NCBI GenBank assembly: GCA_024114885.1
Contig: CP099421.1
Span: 1,488,001-1,552,000 of the forward strand
Direction: 5' to 3'
DNA from: Septoria linicola
Taxonomy: Eukaryota > Ascomycota > Dothideomycetes > Mycosphaerellales > Mycosphaerellaceae
Length of the DNA stretch: 64,000 nt
Under the pieces are notes generated by a model that did no database searches, was not told the origin of the DNA, and saw only the letters and a list, made by a program, of their open reading frames with translations. The translations under genes and the position numbers were made by a program. Of this stretch, positions 1 to 13,320 are shown in pieces (the first letter of the stretch is position 1; every line of letters starts with the position of its first letter).

Positions 1-3000
1 TTCCAAGTGTGCTTCGCTTACATGCCGTTGTACTGTCGTGAAACCACGCTCCTGCTAATGCTGGGGTAGCGCCCGGGGATCTTGCCCAAAGCATTAAGTG
101 GGCGTAAACGCCCACCAGCGATGATGCTCTGTATGTGCATCAGAAAGCTTCGAATAGAGTATGTAGTGGCTGTTTGGGCGCCCACGTGGTCGAACGCCCT
201 TGTGCCTGCGAGGCATGCGAGCGGAGATCAATCTGAAGCGCTTGTCCAGAAGGCACTCCTGGTCACGCTATACCTTGAGGTCCACATTGTCGCGTATAGT
301 GTGGTGCAACATTGAGAACGTGTGACGTGGCATCGATAGGCAAGAGGTGCTGATATGCCCGAATTTATCGCTGCACGTGAGATTGTCTCGAGTAAGTCGG
401 CCTGGCAGCCAATTTGCAGGTCGGAGGGTGTGGCAGGAGGCTTCATGATCTTCGCAGAGCCACGGTAAGCTGTTGTTCCAACCTGGTTACACTTGTGGCA
501 GCCCCAGTCAGTCGCGTGGCCGCCATGTGCGTGCTTGTCACTGCACAGGAGTGGATATGTATGGGGCATCGGCACACCGACAATAGACGCATTCAGGCTG
601 TCGTTTGAGAAAAGGCCCTACTTTTTTTTTTTAGCACAGTCGTGTATTGTCTGTAATGGCCCTAGACGCCTTGCCTTGCAGCTCGGCGCTCAAACTTCTC
701 GCCTCAAGACTCATCAATACTAGTAGCTCGTTGTTTGGAAGATCGTCCAGGACAGACAGCTCAGTCGCGGATGTCACGGCGCTGGCATTACCTGTGACGT
801 TCGCTGTATGTAAGCGTGCCTGCGCCTGTTCAGCGGTAGTCGCATCCTGCAGTTTTCGTAGATAAATTGCGTGCGCTGGGTATGTGGCGTCTTGCAGAGA
901 GCGGCTTAGTTGCAGGCAGTAGAGACCAGGCCTGTCAATCAGGTTGACTGCTATGGGAGTGGACTCGAGGTGCCTCGCACGTCCTGTGACAGGTCGGCTG
1001 TTCGTGCAGCAGATTTGACTTGGCAAACCAACCTGGTCAGATCCGAGACTCTAACTTAGCGAACAGAGTTGTGGCGTGTATTGAACAACCACGCAGCTAG
1101 ACCACTTCTGGATGGGTCGAGACAAGCCAATTGTGTTCTATCGGCATTCCGCCGCCTCTGTTGCAGCCAGAGTAGTAGAATGTCAGCGCTGTCGTCGATG
1201 GCGTAGCAAGCGAAAAGCTCGCCGAGGATCTGTCTGCTAGATCTGTGCACAGCATGACAGGGCTGCCACGCGAGACAGACTGTTGATGTGTCGGAAACGT
1301 GGCTGGTCGCACAATGAGCACCTCGTTGTGCGAGGGCGCGGTGTCGACGGTAGTAGTGAAGGAGCTGAGCGATTGCAATGCTGTGCACCCATGCTGTTGG
1401 CCGGCTGCGTAAAAGTGGCCTGGCGCGACCTGCAATTGACTGTCTCGCACGTGTCCGACAGCTATGAAGAAAATGGCGGGTGGCCATTGGTCGGCCCACG
1501 CAAGGAAGGGAGATCATCTAGAGTTGCCGTCTGCGGCAGCTTTCATCAATCGCAAGGTCAAAGTCAATTCGGTGACCTTGCTTGCATGCTGTTGCTGCTG
1601 CTACTGCAGAGTCGCCCGTGTGTGCTGGGGCGTAGGTCGGCCAGGATCTAAGCGCAGCGAAGGTCTAGAGAACCCATCCCAGCATGGGGACCCTGCGCAC
1701 CGTGATGACGACTGTTGCGATTTCGCACTCGCTTTCTCACGGCGGACCCGCCAGGCCAAGCCCAGTTCAGCGAAGTGTCCGACGCCTCGGTGGCCTGGCA
1801 GAGGAGGTGAGCCCGATCAGCACGCCCATGGCCGGGCTAGCCAAGTGGAATCTGACCAATTGAGCAGGGATGGTGAGTAACAGGCTGAATGTGCAGCGGG
1901 AAGACGCCAGGGCAGTAGTCTGGCAGGAATTGAGCATGAGAGATACGAATGGGTGCAAGCGAAGGACACATATCGCCCGAACGCGCTCCGTTAGCACGTA
2001 CGCGCTTTCTGTACCTCTTCATTTGCGGCTCACGAGACCTCTGCCGGCGCCGGTCTCGTTCAAAGCGACCCCTGCACACTTGTGCGCGCTGTGCTGCTGC
2101 TGAGAGGATCTCCCCATAGTGACGCAGGACTATCGATTAGTCCTCTGATTACCGCCAGATGCTGCTGTTCTCGTCGAGTCTCTCGTCTTCTACGACTGCA
2201 CGTCGCTTTTGACTACTGACGTCTCGACCTCCAGGCGAGACCACGTCCTCCCCCACCAGGACCGCGACACCCGGCTGGCCAGTGTGTCCAAGACAACGCG
2301 GAAACCCGGCTACTCGACCCGGCAGCTCGACTTCTGTAAAGCATTGAATTGGATTCTGCATAGTGCGGCTGGTCTGGTAGCGAGCCGGGCAGCTGTCAAC
2401 CTTCTGTACTGCAACCGCCAACCAGAGGCTGTGCAGCAGGCTTGCTTGCAGCACTGTGTGTACAAGTCCATTTCGTCCTCTCGAGCCCGCCAGTTCGCAA
2501 AATCCGATTGTGCAGGGAACAGAGGTGTCCAGGTGCATCTTCACCGATCAATCGCGCCTGCTCGAGATCATTACACTCGCTGCCATCATTGGATCACACC
2601 CGCAGGCCGACAGTGGGGCTTTCCCCTCCATCCAAAGCAGCAAAATCTCTAAAGTATTCTAGACACTCAGGTCTGGTACGCTCCCACAACTTGCATAAAC
2701 ATCTGAGACCTGCATTGTTCCTCAATCGAGTATCGTGCCCCATAAGTTCGACTGCTCTGAAACCGGACGACGACTTCCAGAGCCGCCTCGTCGATCACAC
2801 GGGGAGACGGGTATATCCCTCTGGTTGCGCTTGTGCGGGAGCACATTGTACACTCCGTCGTCACCTTCAGGTACAGCAACGGGGCCTGATCGAGGAGTCC
2901 ACGACGTTGAAGGGCGACAATCTAGGAATCCAGCAGCCGACTTGCGACGACTCGACACTTTCCTCATTCTGTCGACAAGCACGGCAAGGCACGGGAAACG

Positions 3001-3567
3001 ACCATTTAGTCGCATATTATTGCGCAACGACCGTTGCAGGAGAAGCAGGAGCCACTTTCCCAACGCGGTCATCAGAGGTCCATAGTGTGGTTGAGCGATT
3101 GTACAATAACTGGACACTTCACGTTCGACATCTCAATCTCCATGTCTAGCGGCACGAACCAGAAACCTTCATCTTGTCGAGAGCTCTGCTACCTAGCATT
3201 GTGCTGACTGAGACTCATCTCTGGACAAACTGGACTGACAAACTTTTGCTTACGTGGAGCATACCTGACAGTCATCACAACTGTTACTGGCCTTAACCAC
3301 CGTAAGCTTTTTGCATACCGGACGACGTTCTCTGCCTCCTCCTTGCGGCCACCTGACCTACCCAATCTTTCGTACTTGGGGTCAACATCGCCCCAACGCA
3401 ACAGCCGTGGTGAGCACTGTCAGTCACGCACCGTGCCTTTCCAAAAAGCAGTGTTGCCCTTGGGACAGCTCTCAATACCTTTGGTTCTCATTCTCAGAGG
3501 AACCACGGCGTTAACCTGCCTGGAATCGTTGCTGGCCGACCTTTAATCAAGCTCGGTGGAACACAAC
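1..3567. other. Gene-poor stretch with no supported gene
   Basis: I find no recognisable protein here. There is an 11-base T run at 622-632 and a short CTG-rich patch near 1580-1610. Several open frames of 115-235 codons exist on both strands (for example + 2442-3149 and - 631-1026). The ones I checked begin at non-ATG codons, have no recognisable motif and overlap one another, so I treat them as chance. The final 350 bases before the velvet gene are pyrimidine-rich and probably hold its promoter and 5' leader. Confidence 0.5.
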
Positions 3568-4885
3568 ATGATGGCGCGTGATCAGGTGCGGCTGGAAGTT
3601 CGACAAGAACCAAAGCGAGCACAGGTTGTTCAAGAGAACAATCCTAAGAACCGCAAGCCGATTGACCCTCCACCGATAATCGAACTCAAGTACAATGATC
3701 GTGATGATCCGACCAACGCGCAATGGCTCGTCAGTCCTCGAACCTTTATGATGGTGACCTTGATATCGACGAAGGACGAGCACGAACTGGCTCCAGGAAA
3801 ACTTTTAATAGGACAAACGGTATCCTCCTTGCACAGGCTAAAAGACATCAACAACAAGGATGGTGGCTTCTTTGTCTTTGGCGACATCTCCGCCAAAAGG
3901 CTCGGTTCCTACAAGCTGAGGTTCAGCCTCTTCGACACCAACAAGTCAGTAATCATGTTTTCAACACTGGCAGTTCTCGAACAAAGTAGCTAACTGTTGC
4001 AGGGATACCGAGGAGGTCGTTTTCCTAGCCTCGATCGACTCCACAGAGTTTCCAGTGGTTGCTCAGAGGGATTTTGGCAGCATGTCTGAGTCGACACACC
4101 TGACCCGCACCTTCTCAGATCAGGGCGTGAAGCTTCGAGTTCGCAAGGACAACCGAGCCATATCGAGCATCAGCGGCCAGAAGCGCTCGTACAACCAGTC
4201 GCCGCCCGACACGACTTCGCCTTCTGGGCACCCTAGCATGCACCCAGGCGCGGTGCAGGATTATCACTACAACACATCACAGGCTCCTGCTGTAAAGCGG
4301 CAACGGTCATCGAGTGAGTATGAGAACTCCTCGTTGTATCAAACATCTGCGATACCCGATACTCCGAACTCGAACTACACGATACCTAGTAGCACGCGGT
4401 ATGCTATGGCCCACAACGACTACCAACGAGGATACAGTAGCTACGCGCAATACTCGCCTGGTGGGGTGGTTTCCAGTCGTCCAATGCAAATGCAGCCTGC
4501 GGGATGGCAATCTGTCCAGCAGAACAGCGCGCTACCGTCTCCCACTCCAAGCGTCAGCGGCCAGCAGCAAAGCGCGTATCCTGCGACTGCCGGTCAACAA
4601 GCGAGCATGTTTGGTGATCCTGGGGGTGTTAACTCAATTCCGCGTGCCACCTACCCTGCCAGCTCATACCCATATCCGCAACAAGCTCACTATTCGTCCC
4701 AGCCAGGCGCTGATGGCCATCAATACCCGGACTTGCAAATGCCTTCAGATACTTCTGGTCTATCTTCGAGTCAAAGCAATCCTTATGGTGCCACATATCT
4801 GCAGTCGGCCAACCTGTATGCAACGGAAGCCAACGAGGCTTCGGGAGCATATGCCTACGCAGAGTCACAGACGCGAGGATTCTAG
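3568..4885 (+). CDS. vosA: Velvet-domain developmental regulator, VosA-like
   Basis: Velvet proteins are fungal DNA-binding regulators that couple sporulation, spore viability, light response and secondary metabolism. VosA acts in the nucleus, alone or paired with VelB. Exons 3568-3944 and 4003-4885 give 419 residues. The intron runs GTCAGT to TTGCAG and phase is kept across it. The velvet domain covers about residues 3-175: RLEVRQEPKRA, then PIDPPPIIEL, SPRTFMMVTL, GQTVSSLHRLKD, the GxFFVFxD(I/L)S core, and GVKLRVRK at the end. The remaining 240 residues are a Ser/Gln/Tyr/Pro-rich low-complexity tail. Two ATGs stand in tandem at 3568 and 3571, and the frame before them opens only with a GTG. 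The VosA assignment rests on the short N-terminus, the uninterrupted velvet domain (VelB normally has an insert) and the tail. VelC is the main alternative. Confidence 0.85.
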
Positions 4886-7800
4886 AGCAGTTCGTTCTAC
4901 AAGCGTGGACGAGGCACGCACAGAGAAGCCCTCCGACCATGAGGCCACCATTTGAAGTGGGTCGAGCTCTGAGAATCTGAGGTGCTATGGCGATGCGGTT
5001 GCCTCGGAGTTCTCACTTGATCAGACTTGACATCAAAGTCAGATGGCATACCTCACTCACATGCCGTGAAGCACTTAGTAAAGTCGTTGGTCTCGAAGTG
5101 GCAGGATTTGATCGGCATGCACGGCCGGGCGCTCCGACAAGTGACAATGCATCTGCAGTTGCCACACTTCGAGTGTAAGCGATGCAAGTCGTGAGCGAGG
5201 CAGCAAGTTGAATTTGTTTTACAATGCAGAGGAAAGCGTGGCGTTGGTGGCATGAGTGTTTCACATGAAGGACGGATATTCACGATTGTACGACACGCTG
5301 TACGGTCCACAGAACGGCCCCGGGAGGAGTTCTGAATTGAATGTACATATTGGATAATCCAGAACGACATCTGTCAATTGCTTGCTCGACGACCAAAACC
5401 TCAATCTGAGTCAAGCTGAATCACTATGTGAGCACTACCAGTCCACGCCGCCATCACTGAATGCCATTACAAATGGGTACGCATCATGGTGATCCTACGT
5501 TCTATTAGACTTTCGCTTACTGTACAGGGCGAGAAAGGTTTCAGGATTGCGCAAGGCGTGCATTGGAGCTTGCTTCCACGAACAGGATTCATGGTAGCTC
5601 TGTTCCGCGTGGCGAGCAACATGAGATGTGACGCTTGTATCTTGTGCAGACGATCAACAAGGCCTTGCGACCTATAGGCTTGCTGCTCATGCACTTGAGC
5701 GACTAGTCTTGAGCTCGAGGCAGGGAAGGGTGATGGATTTGCGTGCAGTATCCGATTCGATGCTTCGAAATGCAGCACGCGATGTCGGGCATTGCCGACT
5801 TCTCCTCTGCCAAGTGGTCAGTCCGTGCCAACCACATCGATCTGCACACAGAGTCTGCGTTCGTGGCAATTGAGTTCCGCGCTGAGCCTGGAAGAGATTG
5901 GACGCGGGCTCCCCGACAGCCGAGCCTTCGCAGACAACGTCAGACACGAATTGATCAGCGCACAGTCCAGCGTGCACAGATGCGCAGAGAGCTGCATCAG
6001 TCGTCACCACTGTCGTTTGCAGTATGCTATCGTGTAATTCACTAGCAGGTACTGATTATTGGAAGGCAACTACACTATCGGCCCGCCCGTTCTCGATACC
6101 CCTGAAACCTGAGCAACGAAGAGGTCGACCGAGCTCGCCCTTCACACAATCCTATGCTAAGGATCACGATCTGTCTCGAGTTTGTGACTTTGAGCGTGCC
6201 GCAACCACCAACGCTTCGTCTTCTGTGCGTTGCGTAACTTCGATAAAGGCGCTGTGTGGTGAGAGACCACTATCTCAGAGGCCGCCCAGCCAGATCAAGT
6301 CGAACACCTAGATCAGCCACAAAAGGCTATTGTCTGTCTGCGGTGAGAAGTCCGACAGATGGAATGCGCTGCCAATTCTCTCAGTAGCACTGCTCAGGTT
6401 AGCTGAATGTGCCAAACCGGCCTTGCAGGCACCTCGCTCGCCAGCTCGTATCATGCTTGTTAACAAGCTTGGACGCCATGAGAGGCAAAATCTGGCGAAG
6501 TGACCCGCCAGTCGCCGTTGAGAGAGCAGTGCAGGGGACATACGAGAAGCGGTGTCACCGAGCGCACGTGTACAGTTGTAGGTCGATGACAAGAAGGTAT
6601 TAGAAGTCTGCTGGTTGGCGATTGCCTAGCAGGGCATGTGTGAGCCTTTCTGAGCCCCGAAGGAAGCAGCTGTCCACGGCTGACAGCTAATGGCATCGGT
6701 TCGCGGTCATCGTAGGTACGCACATGACCTTTTCCCTTCCTGCTAATAATGATCGTTGTTCACCGTAGCTGTCCACTGGCTACCTCTAGATCAGAGCACA
6801 CGCCGGGGTCGTTACGCCTGGCTCATGGAACCTTGTTGGCTCACGACCCACACGGGCACTGTACCACTTCTCGCGAACTGCGGAAGCTTCATCGCAGCCG
6901 CACAGGTACTAGCTGGCGACTACGAGCATAACCGCGAAGACAACACGAACCACATTGACATTGTTGACATGATGTACATCTCATCCCTGATGTCGCCAGC
7001 GCACCGTTTGGACACCAAAGACTCTACCATCACGCCACCAATACAGCAGCGTGTTGACCTCGGGAGGTACACGATCGTTGGCGACCTATTGTCTTTTTCC
7101 TCAAGCAGCTCGAACGCGAAAAATGCTTCCTATGACGCATCAAGATAGCGCTGAAGTCGTTCACAGTCGGAAAACAAACAAGAATGTGATCGCTTTCCTG
7201 AATTTCTAAGAGCGTCCTGCAGCTGTGCATATGCACCATCCTCAACCTTGCAGCACATCGTCTGCTCGAGCACGAAGACAGCTACCAGTGCAAGTCCAAG
7301 ATTGCCATCAACGCCTGGTACCTGGAAAGCCTGCCCTTGCATAACTCCGCTGGCGCTGGAAGTTCTGGTTGTTGTGGCTGCCCGTACCATCAACAACAAG
7401 CTCGCATAGCACCCACAAGATTGGTTCAGGCACAAGCGACAACCACCAAGTACCCAGATCATCGCGATCAACTCTGAGCACATCCTCCACAACTCCCAGA
7501 AATTTGCCATGCCTATATTTGGCTGACTGCAGGCAGTCTGTCTCTCTGGTACAGTTAGGTCTTCGTATGGATGTTCGGACTGCTGTCCGCGGTTGTTTCT
7601 GCAAATCATGAGCAGCACACCCTGCATGAGGATAATGTCAGCTAATACTCCTGGCCCTCGCATACCACAGCAATCACCTGGAACGGCGCACTTCTCACAC
7701 GCGTGGAAATGCGTTGTCGTATAGCAGCTTTGCCGACAGTCCTCGCTACCAGGCTCGACTTGCTATGCATGAGGGAGGGCGGTGGTAAGTCTTCACATCA

Positions 7801-8396
7801 CTCACTTTTTTGAGCTCCAGAACATCTTCGGCGGTTTGCACACGAGTAGAAGTGGATGCGAGTAGACCGTTGGTCAGGAAGACCCGGAAATAGTGTTGCA
7901 TCAACGCGCACGGAGGTAAATAACGTCGTTGTATTCATCATGCACATCTCTGCTCGAGACTCCACTCACTTGCTGAAGCTGCACATCTTGTCACAACATC
8001 GCACGTCACTTCTATGCAGGCCACCACATTCGCTTCCCCTGCCAAATCTTTCCCGTCTGCATTCGTCCATGATCTTCCTATTTGTGCCTGGGCTTCTCCC
8101 GCATGAATGGAAGATTATGAAGGTAAGGTCAGCCAAGAACCTCCAAAGGTTTTGACTTGATTTCATATGTTACACGCGCCCCACTTCATCACTCACTCAT
8201 ACTTCGGGGTATTTCTGATAGTACAATTGACAAGGAGGAAAACCTGCGTTGCCCGCACAAACCCAATACAGTCACTCATCCGCAGATGATAGAAATTCGA
8301 ACCCAAACAAGTCTTTAGACTTGGTTCCCAATCGCTCGAACGCAGCAAATTTAGCTCTCGCACTGCACCAGCAGACACCGCTCCCCTCTGTGCTCG
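4886..8396. other. Gene-poor intergenic stretch
   Basis: About 3.5 kb between the velvet gene and the 3' end of the MYST gene. The longest open frame (- strand 7130-7663, 177 codons) has no motif and is within what chance allows. I found no tRNA signature, tandem array or transposon end. Some of it is presumably the 3' UTRs of the flanking genes. Confidence 0.5.
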
Positions 8397-11300
8397 TTAT
8401 TCGTATTGAATCTCCTCTTCCTCCTCGCCGGGCGCGTCTGCCTCATCGTCATCCTCGTCTTCCACTTCACCAGGCACGTCAGCTTCGTCGTCCTCGATAT
8501 CTTCTTCAGCGGCAGCTTCACTGGCAGCCTTGTCAAGCTCCTCTATCGTGCGATCTGCTTCTGCAAGAGTTACACTGTCGCCGAGCTTACTTCTACCACG
8601 TCTCAAATTGCTCGGACCAGCAGCAGGAGGCTTGGTATTAGCTCTTCCACTCGACGAGGTACGAGTTCGATCTCTTGGTCTTGAGGGACTGTCTCCGTTG
8701 GTCCTGTTATCAGGTCTTCGGCGACGAGCTGGCGTGCCATACGCATTACGATAGCTTGTGCGGCGGGCAGATGGACGCGTAGCGCGCCTTTTGGCAGACT
8801 GCGCCGCCATACCGGGAATAGGAGGGAATACCTCGAATCGGGAAGGTGGGATAGGTCCGGCGGAAGTGGGTTGTGAGCCGGTGGAGTCGGAATTGGGCGT
8901 AGCCTCTCCGGACGCAAGCTGTTGGGACTTAGTGCGTATGTGCATCGTTGTTGTATTGCCGGTCGGCGTCTTACGCGGCGAACGACGAGAGGGGGACTCC
9001 TTGGTCTTCTCGACAACGAATGATGCCTGAGGTGTGAGCGTGAGAGGTGGAGGCGTCTTTTTCCGAGATTTGCGCGAGTCGTCTGTGCCGTTGAGCTCTT
9101 GGGCCGGCAGTTCTGTAGTTGGAGTTGCAACAACATTCGCACTCTCGGCATCATCAACTCGAGCCAGTTCAGATTCCTTAGCAGCTTTCAGCGCCTGCTG
9201 TACGCCCTCTTCGGGCTGCGCCGGCAAATCAGCAGTCTCGTCTGGACGAGACGCGACTGTTTGAATAGGCTGGTTCGTCTCTTCGCCCATAGCAAAGAGA
9301 TTGGTCGGCCTGCCCATGATGTACGGCGTCCAGCAAAGGTTCTGTGGGCTGATTTTGATAGTGGCCTTCCTCTCGTGCTTATCGACATACTCTTGCATGT
9401 AATCGTAATCAAGTCGAAGAGCGTACGTCCCTGTGTGAGGATCTCGCACCAGCGCACGTAGCCCTTCAAGCGTTGAAACAATATCGTCGGGAGTCATGCC
9501 GGTCTCCTTGGCAATCTGCACAATGGTGAGCCGTTCGCCAGCGTTGGTCTCTTCCTCCCGGTCTCGATATCGCAGCATCAGTGTGCATAGCACGTTGCGC
9601 CAGTATGAGCGATAAGACACCAGACCCATGTCTGACAGTGGTTTCTCAGGCGAGCCGGTCCGACCTTCAACTTGAGTCAATAAGTAGGAGAACTCGATGA
9701 GCACTCTGCCAAAGCCGCGCCGCATGTGTACGGGGAGGACGAGGATACACGACACGTTGTTGCCCGGACTCTGTAAAGCAGGGTCTTGGGCTGTGCCCTC
9801 GAGATGAGCCTGACTGGATCCGGAAACACTCTGCGCATTCTCATCGAAAGATGTCCTCGGCTCGGTCGGTGGAGCAGGTACTCCCATGCCGCGTTTCTCT
9901 TTGGAGAAGTAGCCGACAAAGTGACAACCATGTTCGTCGTTCTCAGTCATGATGTAGAACAGGAAAGGCTCTACATCGTAGTACAGTGTCTTAGAGCCCA
10001 GAAAAAGCTTGGCCAGCAAGCACAGATTCTGGCAGTAGAGTGGATTGCGCCGACCATCAACCTCGAAAAAGGACAACGTTGTTTCTTGCTTCGTTTCGGG
10101 ATTGATGATGTTGTCCCGGTATATCTCGTCGCCCGGAGGATGCCTCGCTGAGCACTTCAGCTTGTGTCGCCAGGCGACATAGTCCGAGTTCATGTATTTG
10201 AGACAAAACTCGCAAATGTAGAGATGCTCGTTCCTGCTGTACTCTTCCGGGTACGGCGCGGCATGCCACGTATCGATCTCGTACTGGCCGAAATTGATAC
10301 ACTTGATCTTGCTTGCTGGCGCCGACTTCTTGGTTCGTGCCGGTGTCTCGCCATTTTGCTTGGCCAGCTTCTCCTTCCACTCCTCCTCGGCCTTTTCGCG
10401 TGCAGACTGAAACGCTAAACGATCGGCCTCATCAGGAAATGTCTTCTTCGTGTCCGCTTCTGGCTCTGTGAGTATGCCGCCATATGGCTTGCCTTGGTTT
10501 TCATCCACATTGCGGTCCTGAAACGGGAAGAAGGGATTGTTGTACATTGTTGTTTGTACGACTGGTATAGTCGCGACGGTGCCAGGAACATCTTCAGGCT
10601 CGGCAGTCACAGTGCGACGACTGTTGCGAGCTCGGCGCGCTCGATCACGTTCTCGACGTTTCTGCTTCTTCAACACATCTTTTTCGATAGTCTCGAATTG
10701 CGCCACGGTGACGGGAATGGAGATGATGATGCTCTTGGGATTCTCCGAGCGATGGATAATTCGACATCCTAGGTTATCCTTCTTTTGTCGTTGAGGCCGA
10801 CCAGGTCGTGGCTTTGAAGAAGCTCCTTCATCAGCGTCGACGTCGACGTCAACATCAACATCATCTTCCTCAATGCTCTCAGCAGGCTCGACGACGATTC
10901 CTGGCACTTGGTCATGCTGCTCGTCTTCGAGTGGTGTGGTCTTCCTGCGCTTTCGGTTTGCAGCGCGCGGTAGCTCGTCCACGTCTTCAGAAGGGGTCTT
11001 GCGCTTTCGCAGTGATCTCGAACCATCCATCTCGTCATCTGGGAGAATGAGAGTATTGAAGACAGAATGCGACCCGGGCTTTATGCCTCCTCGAGCTTGC
11101 GGCAATAGATCTCGTGCCATCTTAGGAGCAGAAGATCGTCGGCGGGAGGATAGCATTTGGGGTACATCTTTGAAGTCTTCCTCGAGGCCATTGTCGACAC
11201 AATCTTGGCAGCGCCAGTGTGCGGCTTCTGTCACAGCAAGTTAGTGATACAAGCATGAATCTTGATATTCCATTTCGGTACGCACCTTGGTCGGCAGCTA

Positions 11301-12043
11301 GCGAGTCTGCATCTCTGGCACATTGCCGGTGGGCTGCAGGAACGGAAGTCAGCGCGTGCTCGGACCCTTGAACAGTTGATATCATTTGCTGCTTTGCCGC
11401 GATTCTTCCACATTTTGACATCTCGAAACTCGGACCTGGACTTGGTCTTCAATTGCAAGCACTTACCGTTGTCACCGCACACAGCACATGCGAGGTATTC
11501 TTCGAATTCTTCGCTCGGGTCATTTTCTTCTGTCTGCTTGCAGAAACTGACCTTTTCATTAGCACCATTCGGGCATTTGGCATGCAGGTTGATTGGACTT
11601 ACACGCAGCGGTTAGCATCGACGCCTTCGATCTTCGTATCGTCGTCCTCTTCGACATCATCGACGGCAGCCCAGCTACCCTCCTCGGCGTGGGAAGTCTC
11701 GCTATCGGAATCGTTGTCCTGGTTGGCTTCGTAGGCCTCGGACTCTTCTTCGTCGTCTTCTTCGGGACTGCGCCTGGATCTGGCCCGACTCGATCTTGTC
11801 TTTACGGCGCCCACAAACTCGCCTTCCTCATCCTCGTCTTCTACCTCGCCATCGGCATCGGCCTCCGACCCCAACTCTTCTTCTTCCTCCTCGATCTCTC
11901 CTTCGGCATCGGCTTCGTCGTCAAACTCGGCTTCCTGCTCTTCCTCGAGCTCTTCCTCCTCTCCCGAAGCGTCGGCATCCTCGTCCAGCTCCATTTGTTC
12001 TGCAGCGAACTGAGCCTTATAGTTGACGCCACGGCCGCGCACC
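8397..12043 (-). CDS. SAS3: MYST-family histone acetyltransferase, Sas3-like, with PHD finger
   Basis: Nuclear lysine acetyltransferase of the Sas3/Mst2 type, which acetylates histone H3 in NuA3-like complexes. Exons by hand: 11603-12043, 11467-11546, 11286-11333 and 8397-11227. The first three and the start of the fourth rebuild one PHD finger in correct phase: RCVFCKQ, then YLACAVCGDNAHRQC, then WRCQDC. Before it lies a long Asp/Glu-rich segment. The large exon carries the MYST C2HC finger (YICEFC..HKLKC, near 10190-10230), SKTLYYDV with the usual autoacetylated Lys, the acetyl-CoA loop RRGFGR (near 9715) and the catalytic-Glu motif PEKPLSD (near 9640). The C-terminus is a basic/Ser/Pro region ending in an acidic stretch. 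The true 5' end is unresolved. No ATG opens the first exon listed, and an acceptor at 12044 implies an upstream exon, possibly from the ATG at 12522. The family is certain; the start is not. Confidence 0.9.
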
Positions 12044-12884
12044 CTGCCGGGGGTGGGGTGCGCGTGGTTCAGCACTATGGTAGCCACCTTGACTGGTGAA
12101 GCGTGATTTATCCCATGTGAGAAGGTCCCTGCCGCCCACTGCACGTTGTGATGTCGCTGTTGTGCCTGCCTGGCTGCCGCTCTTTCCACGCGGTCTCTAG
12201 TCCGCGGCCTGGGTCACTTCCATGCGCCAAGACCAGCCTCTGGACGTGATGTGAGAGCTTTGGCACGCGTCTTCTGGTCTCCTGATGATCCGTAGCTGAT
12301 ATGAAGTGACGATACGGCGATTTGAGCGCGTTGTTGCCGTGCTCGTGGTGACTCCAGCCCAACCAGTCCGAGCGGGATCCGGAATTGCTTCCACTCGTGT
12401 TTGACCAGCTTTGGCAGGGGCGTTATGCGGCTCGATACAGACTCAGGGACGATGCGACACTGATAAAATGGTCGACGAGGTGATTGTGGCTGCTGTTGTG
12501 CTGTCTTTCGTGTCTCAACCACCCTTCTCCCCTACGGCTTGCGTCGAGCTGTGGTGAAAGCGCAGATGCTAAAAGTGCCAGGACAGCTGCCCGTGCTTCA
12601 CTTGCATCGCACCTTTCCCATCACACATTACAGCGAGACAAGTTGTATGTAAAGAAGAGGTTGCGAGTTGGAACTGCATTCCACACCCGAAGTACGCATC
12701 TTCGCACTGCCGGTCCACGTTGACTAGCACCTACACTGCACTGTGCCACCACACCACAACATCTGACCAAATTGTCTGCAGCCGAGCAACTCCAGCTTAG
12801 ACAACCTCGCACCAAGCCAGAGCAAGCACTACAGCGACCTGCCATTGAAGACAGCACACACCGGCGCGGCCACCAGAATTCACC
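12044..12884. promoter_or_regulatory. Divergent upstream region of SAS3-like and NDUFA1-like genes
   Basis: The stretch separates two divergently transcribed genes. It probably contains the first exon and first intron of the acetyltransferase: a minus-strand ATG at 12522 opens with MVETRKTAQQQ and has GT donors within 100 bases. It also holds the 5' leader of the complex I gene. No TATA box or specific operator could be assigned. Confidence 0.4.
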
Positions 12885-13320
12885 ATGGGCGTGCCATTCG
12901 AGTCCCTCCTCCCATATGCCATCTGTATCGGCGTACGAACATCCTGGCTTCACTTGTCCGCGCGCGCAAGAGACTAACACTTGATACAGTTCTTCAGTTT
13001 GACGGGCGCAGGGTTGAGCAAGCTCAGACACATGCAGAATGGCGGAAAGAGAGCGCGACACTCAGTAGATCAGTGGGATAAGCAGAGTACGTGTGACGAG
13101 GTTGCGCGATTGAAAGCATCCGGGACAAGAGCTAATCAAGGCACACAGTGATGGACAGAGACAGGCGGCTCACGGGCTTCGTACGGGGACAGACCGACAA
13201 CGTAAAGGCACCAAAGGGCTTCGAGCTGAGCAATCCATGGAGGGTAAGTTTACAGAGCAGACTACATGTGCTGGAGTGCGTGCTAACAGTGCACGATAGC
13301 TTGAGCCAGGCACCACGTAG
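12885..13320 (+). CDS. NADH:ubiquinone oxidoreductase MWFE subunit (NDUFA1-type)
   Basis: Accessory subunit of mitochondrial complex I in the inner membrane, needed for assembly of the proton-pumping arm. Four exons (12885-12932, 12990-13086, 13149-13243, 13300-13320) encode 86 residues, the usual size for the fungal subunit. Every junction keeps phase and has a consensus donor and acceptor. Key blocks: MGVPFESLLPYAICIG followed by FFSLTGAG (the single N-terminal membrane helix, split by intron 1), KLRHMQNGGKRARHSVDQWD, then MMDRDRRLTGFVRGQ and PKGFELSNPWR at the end. The last exon adds only LEPGTT before the stop. The gene is too fragmented for simple ORF finding. The family match is strong because the QNGGK-R-R...QWD, RLTG..RGQ and GFELNPWR-type blocks are all in order. 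Confidence 0.93.

Noticed and set aside
622..632. T11 run as a possible poly(A) tail of a retroposed element on the minus strand
   Set aside because: No target-site duplication or element body next to it.
631..1026. Minus-strand frame with helix-like, Leu/Ala-rich content
   Set aside because: No ATG at the start, no splice partner found upstream and no recognisable family.
2442..3149. 235-codon plus-strand open frame upstream of the velvet gene
   Set aside because: Starts with a non-ATG codon, no motif, Arg/Ser/His/Cys-rich shadow-like composition, overlaps frames on the other strand; more likely leader DNA.
7130..7663. 177-codon minus-strand frame with ATG
   Set aside because: Cys/Leu-rich without signal peptide or family motif; within chance expectation.
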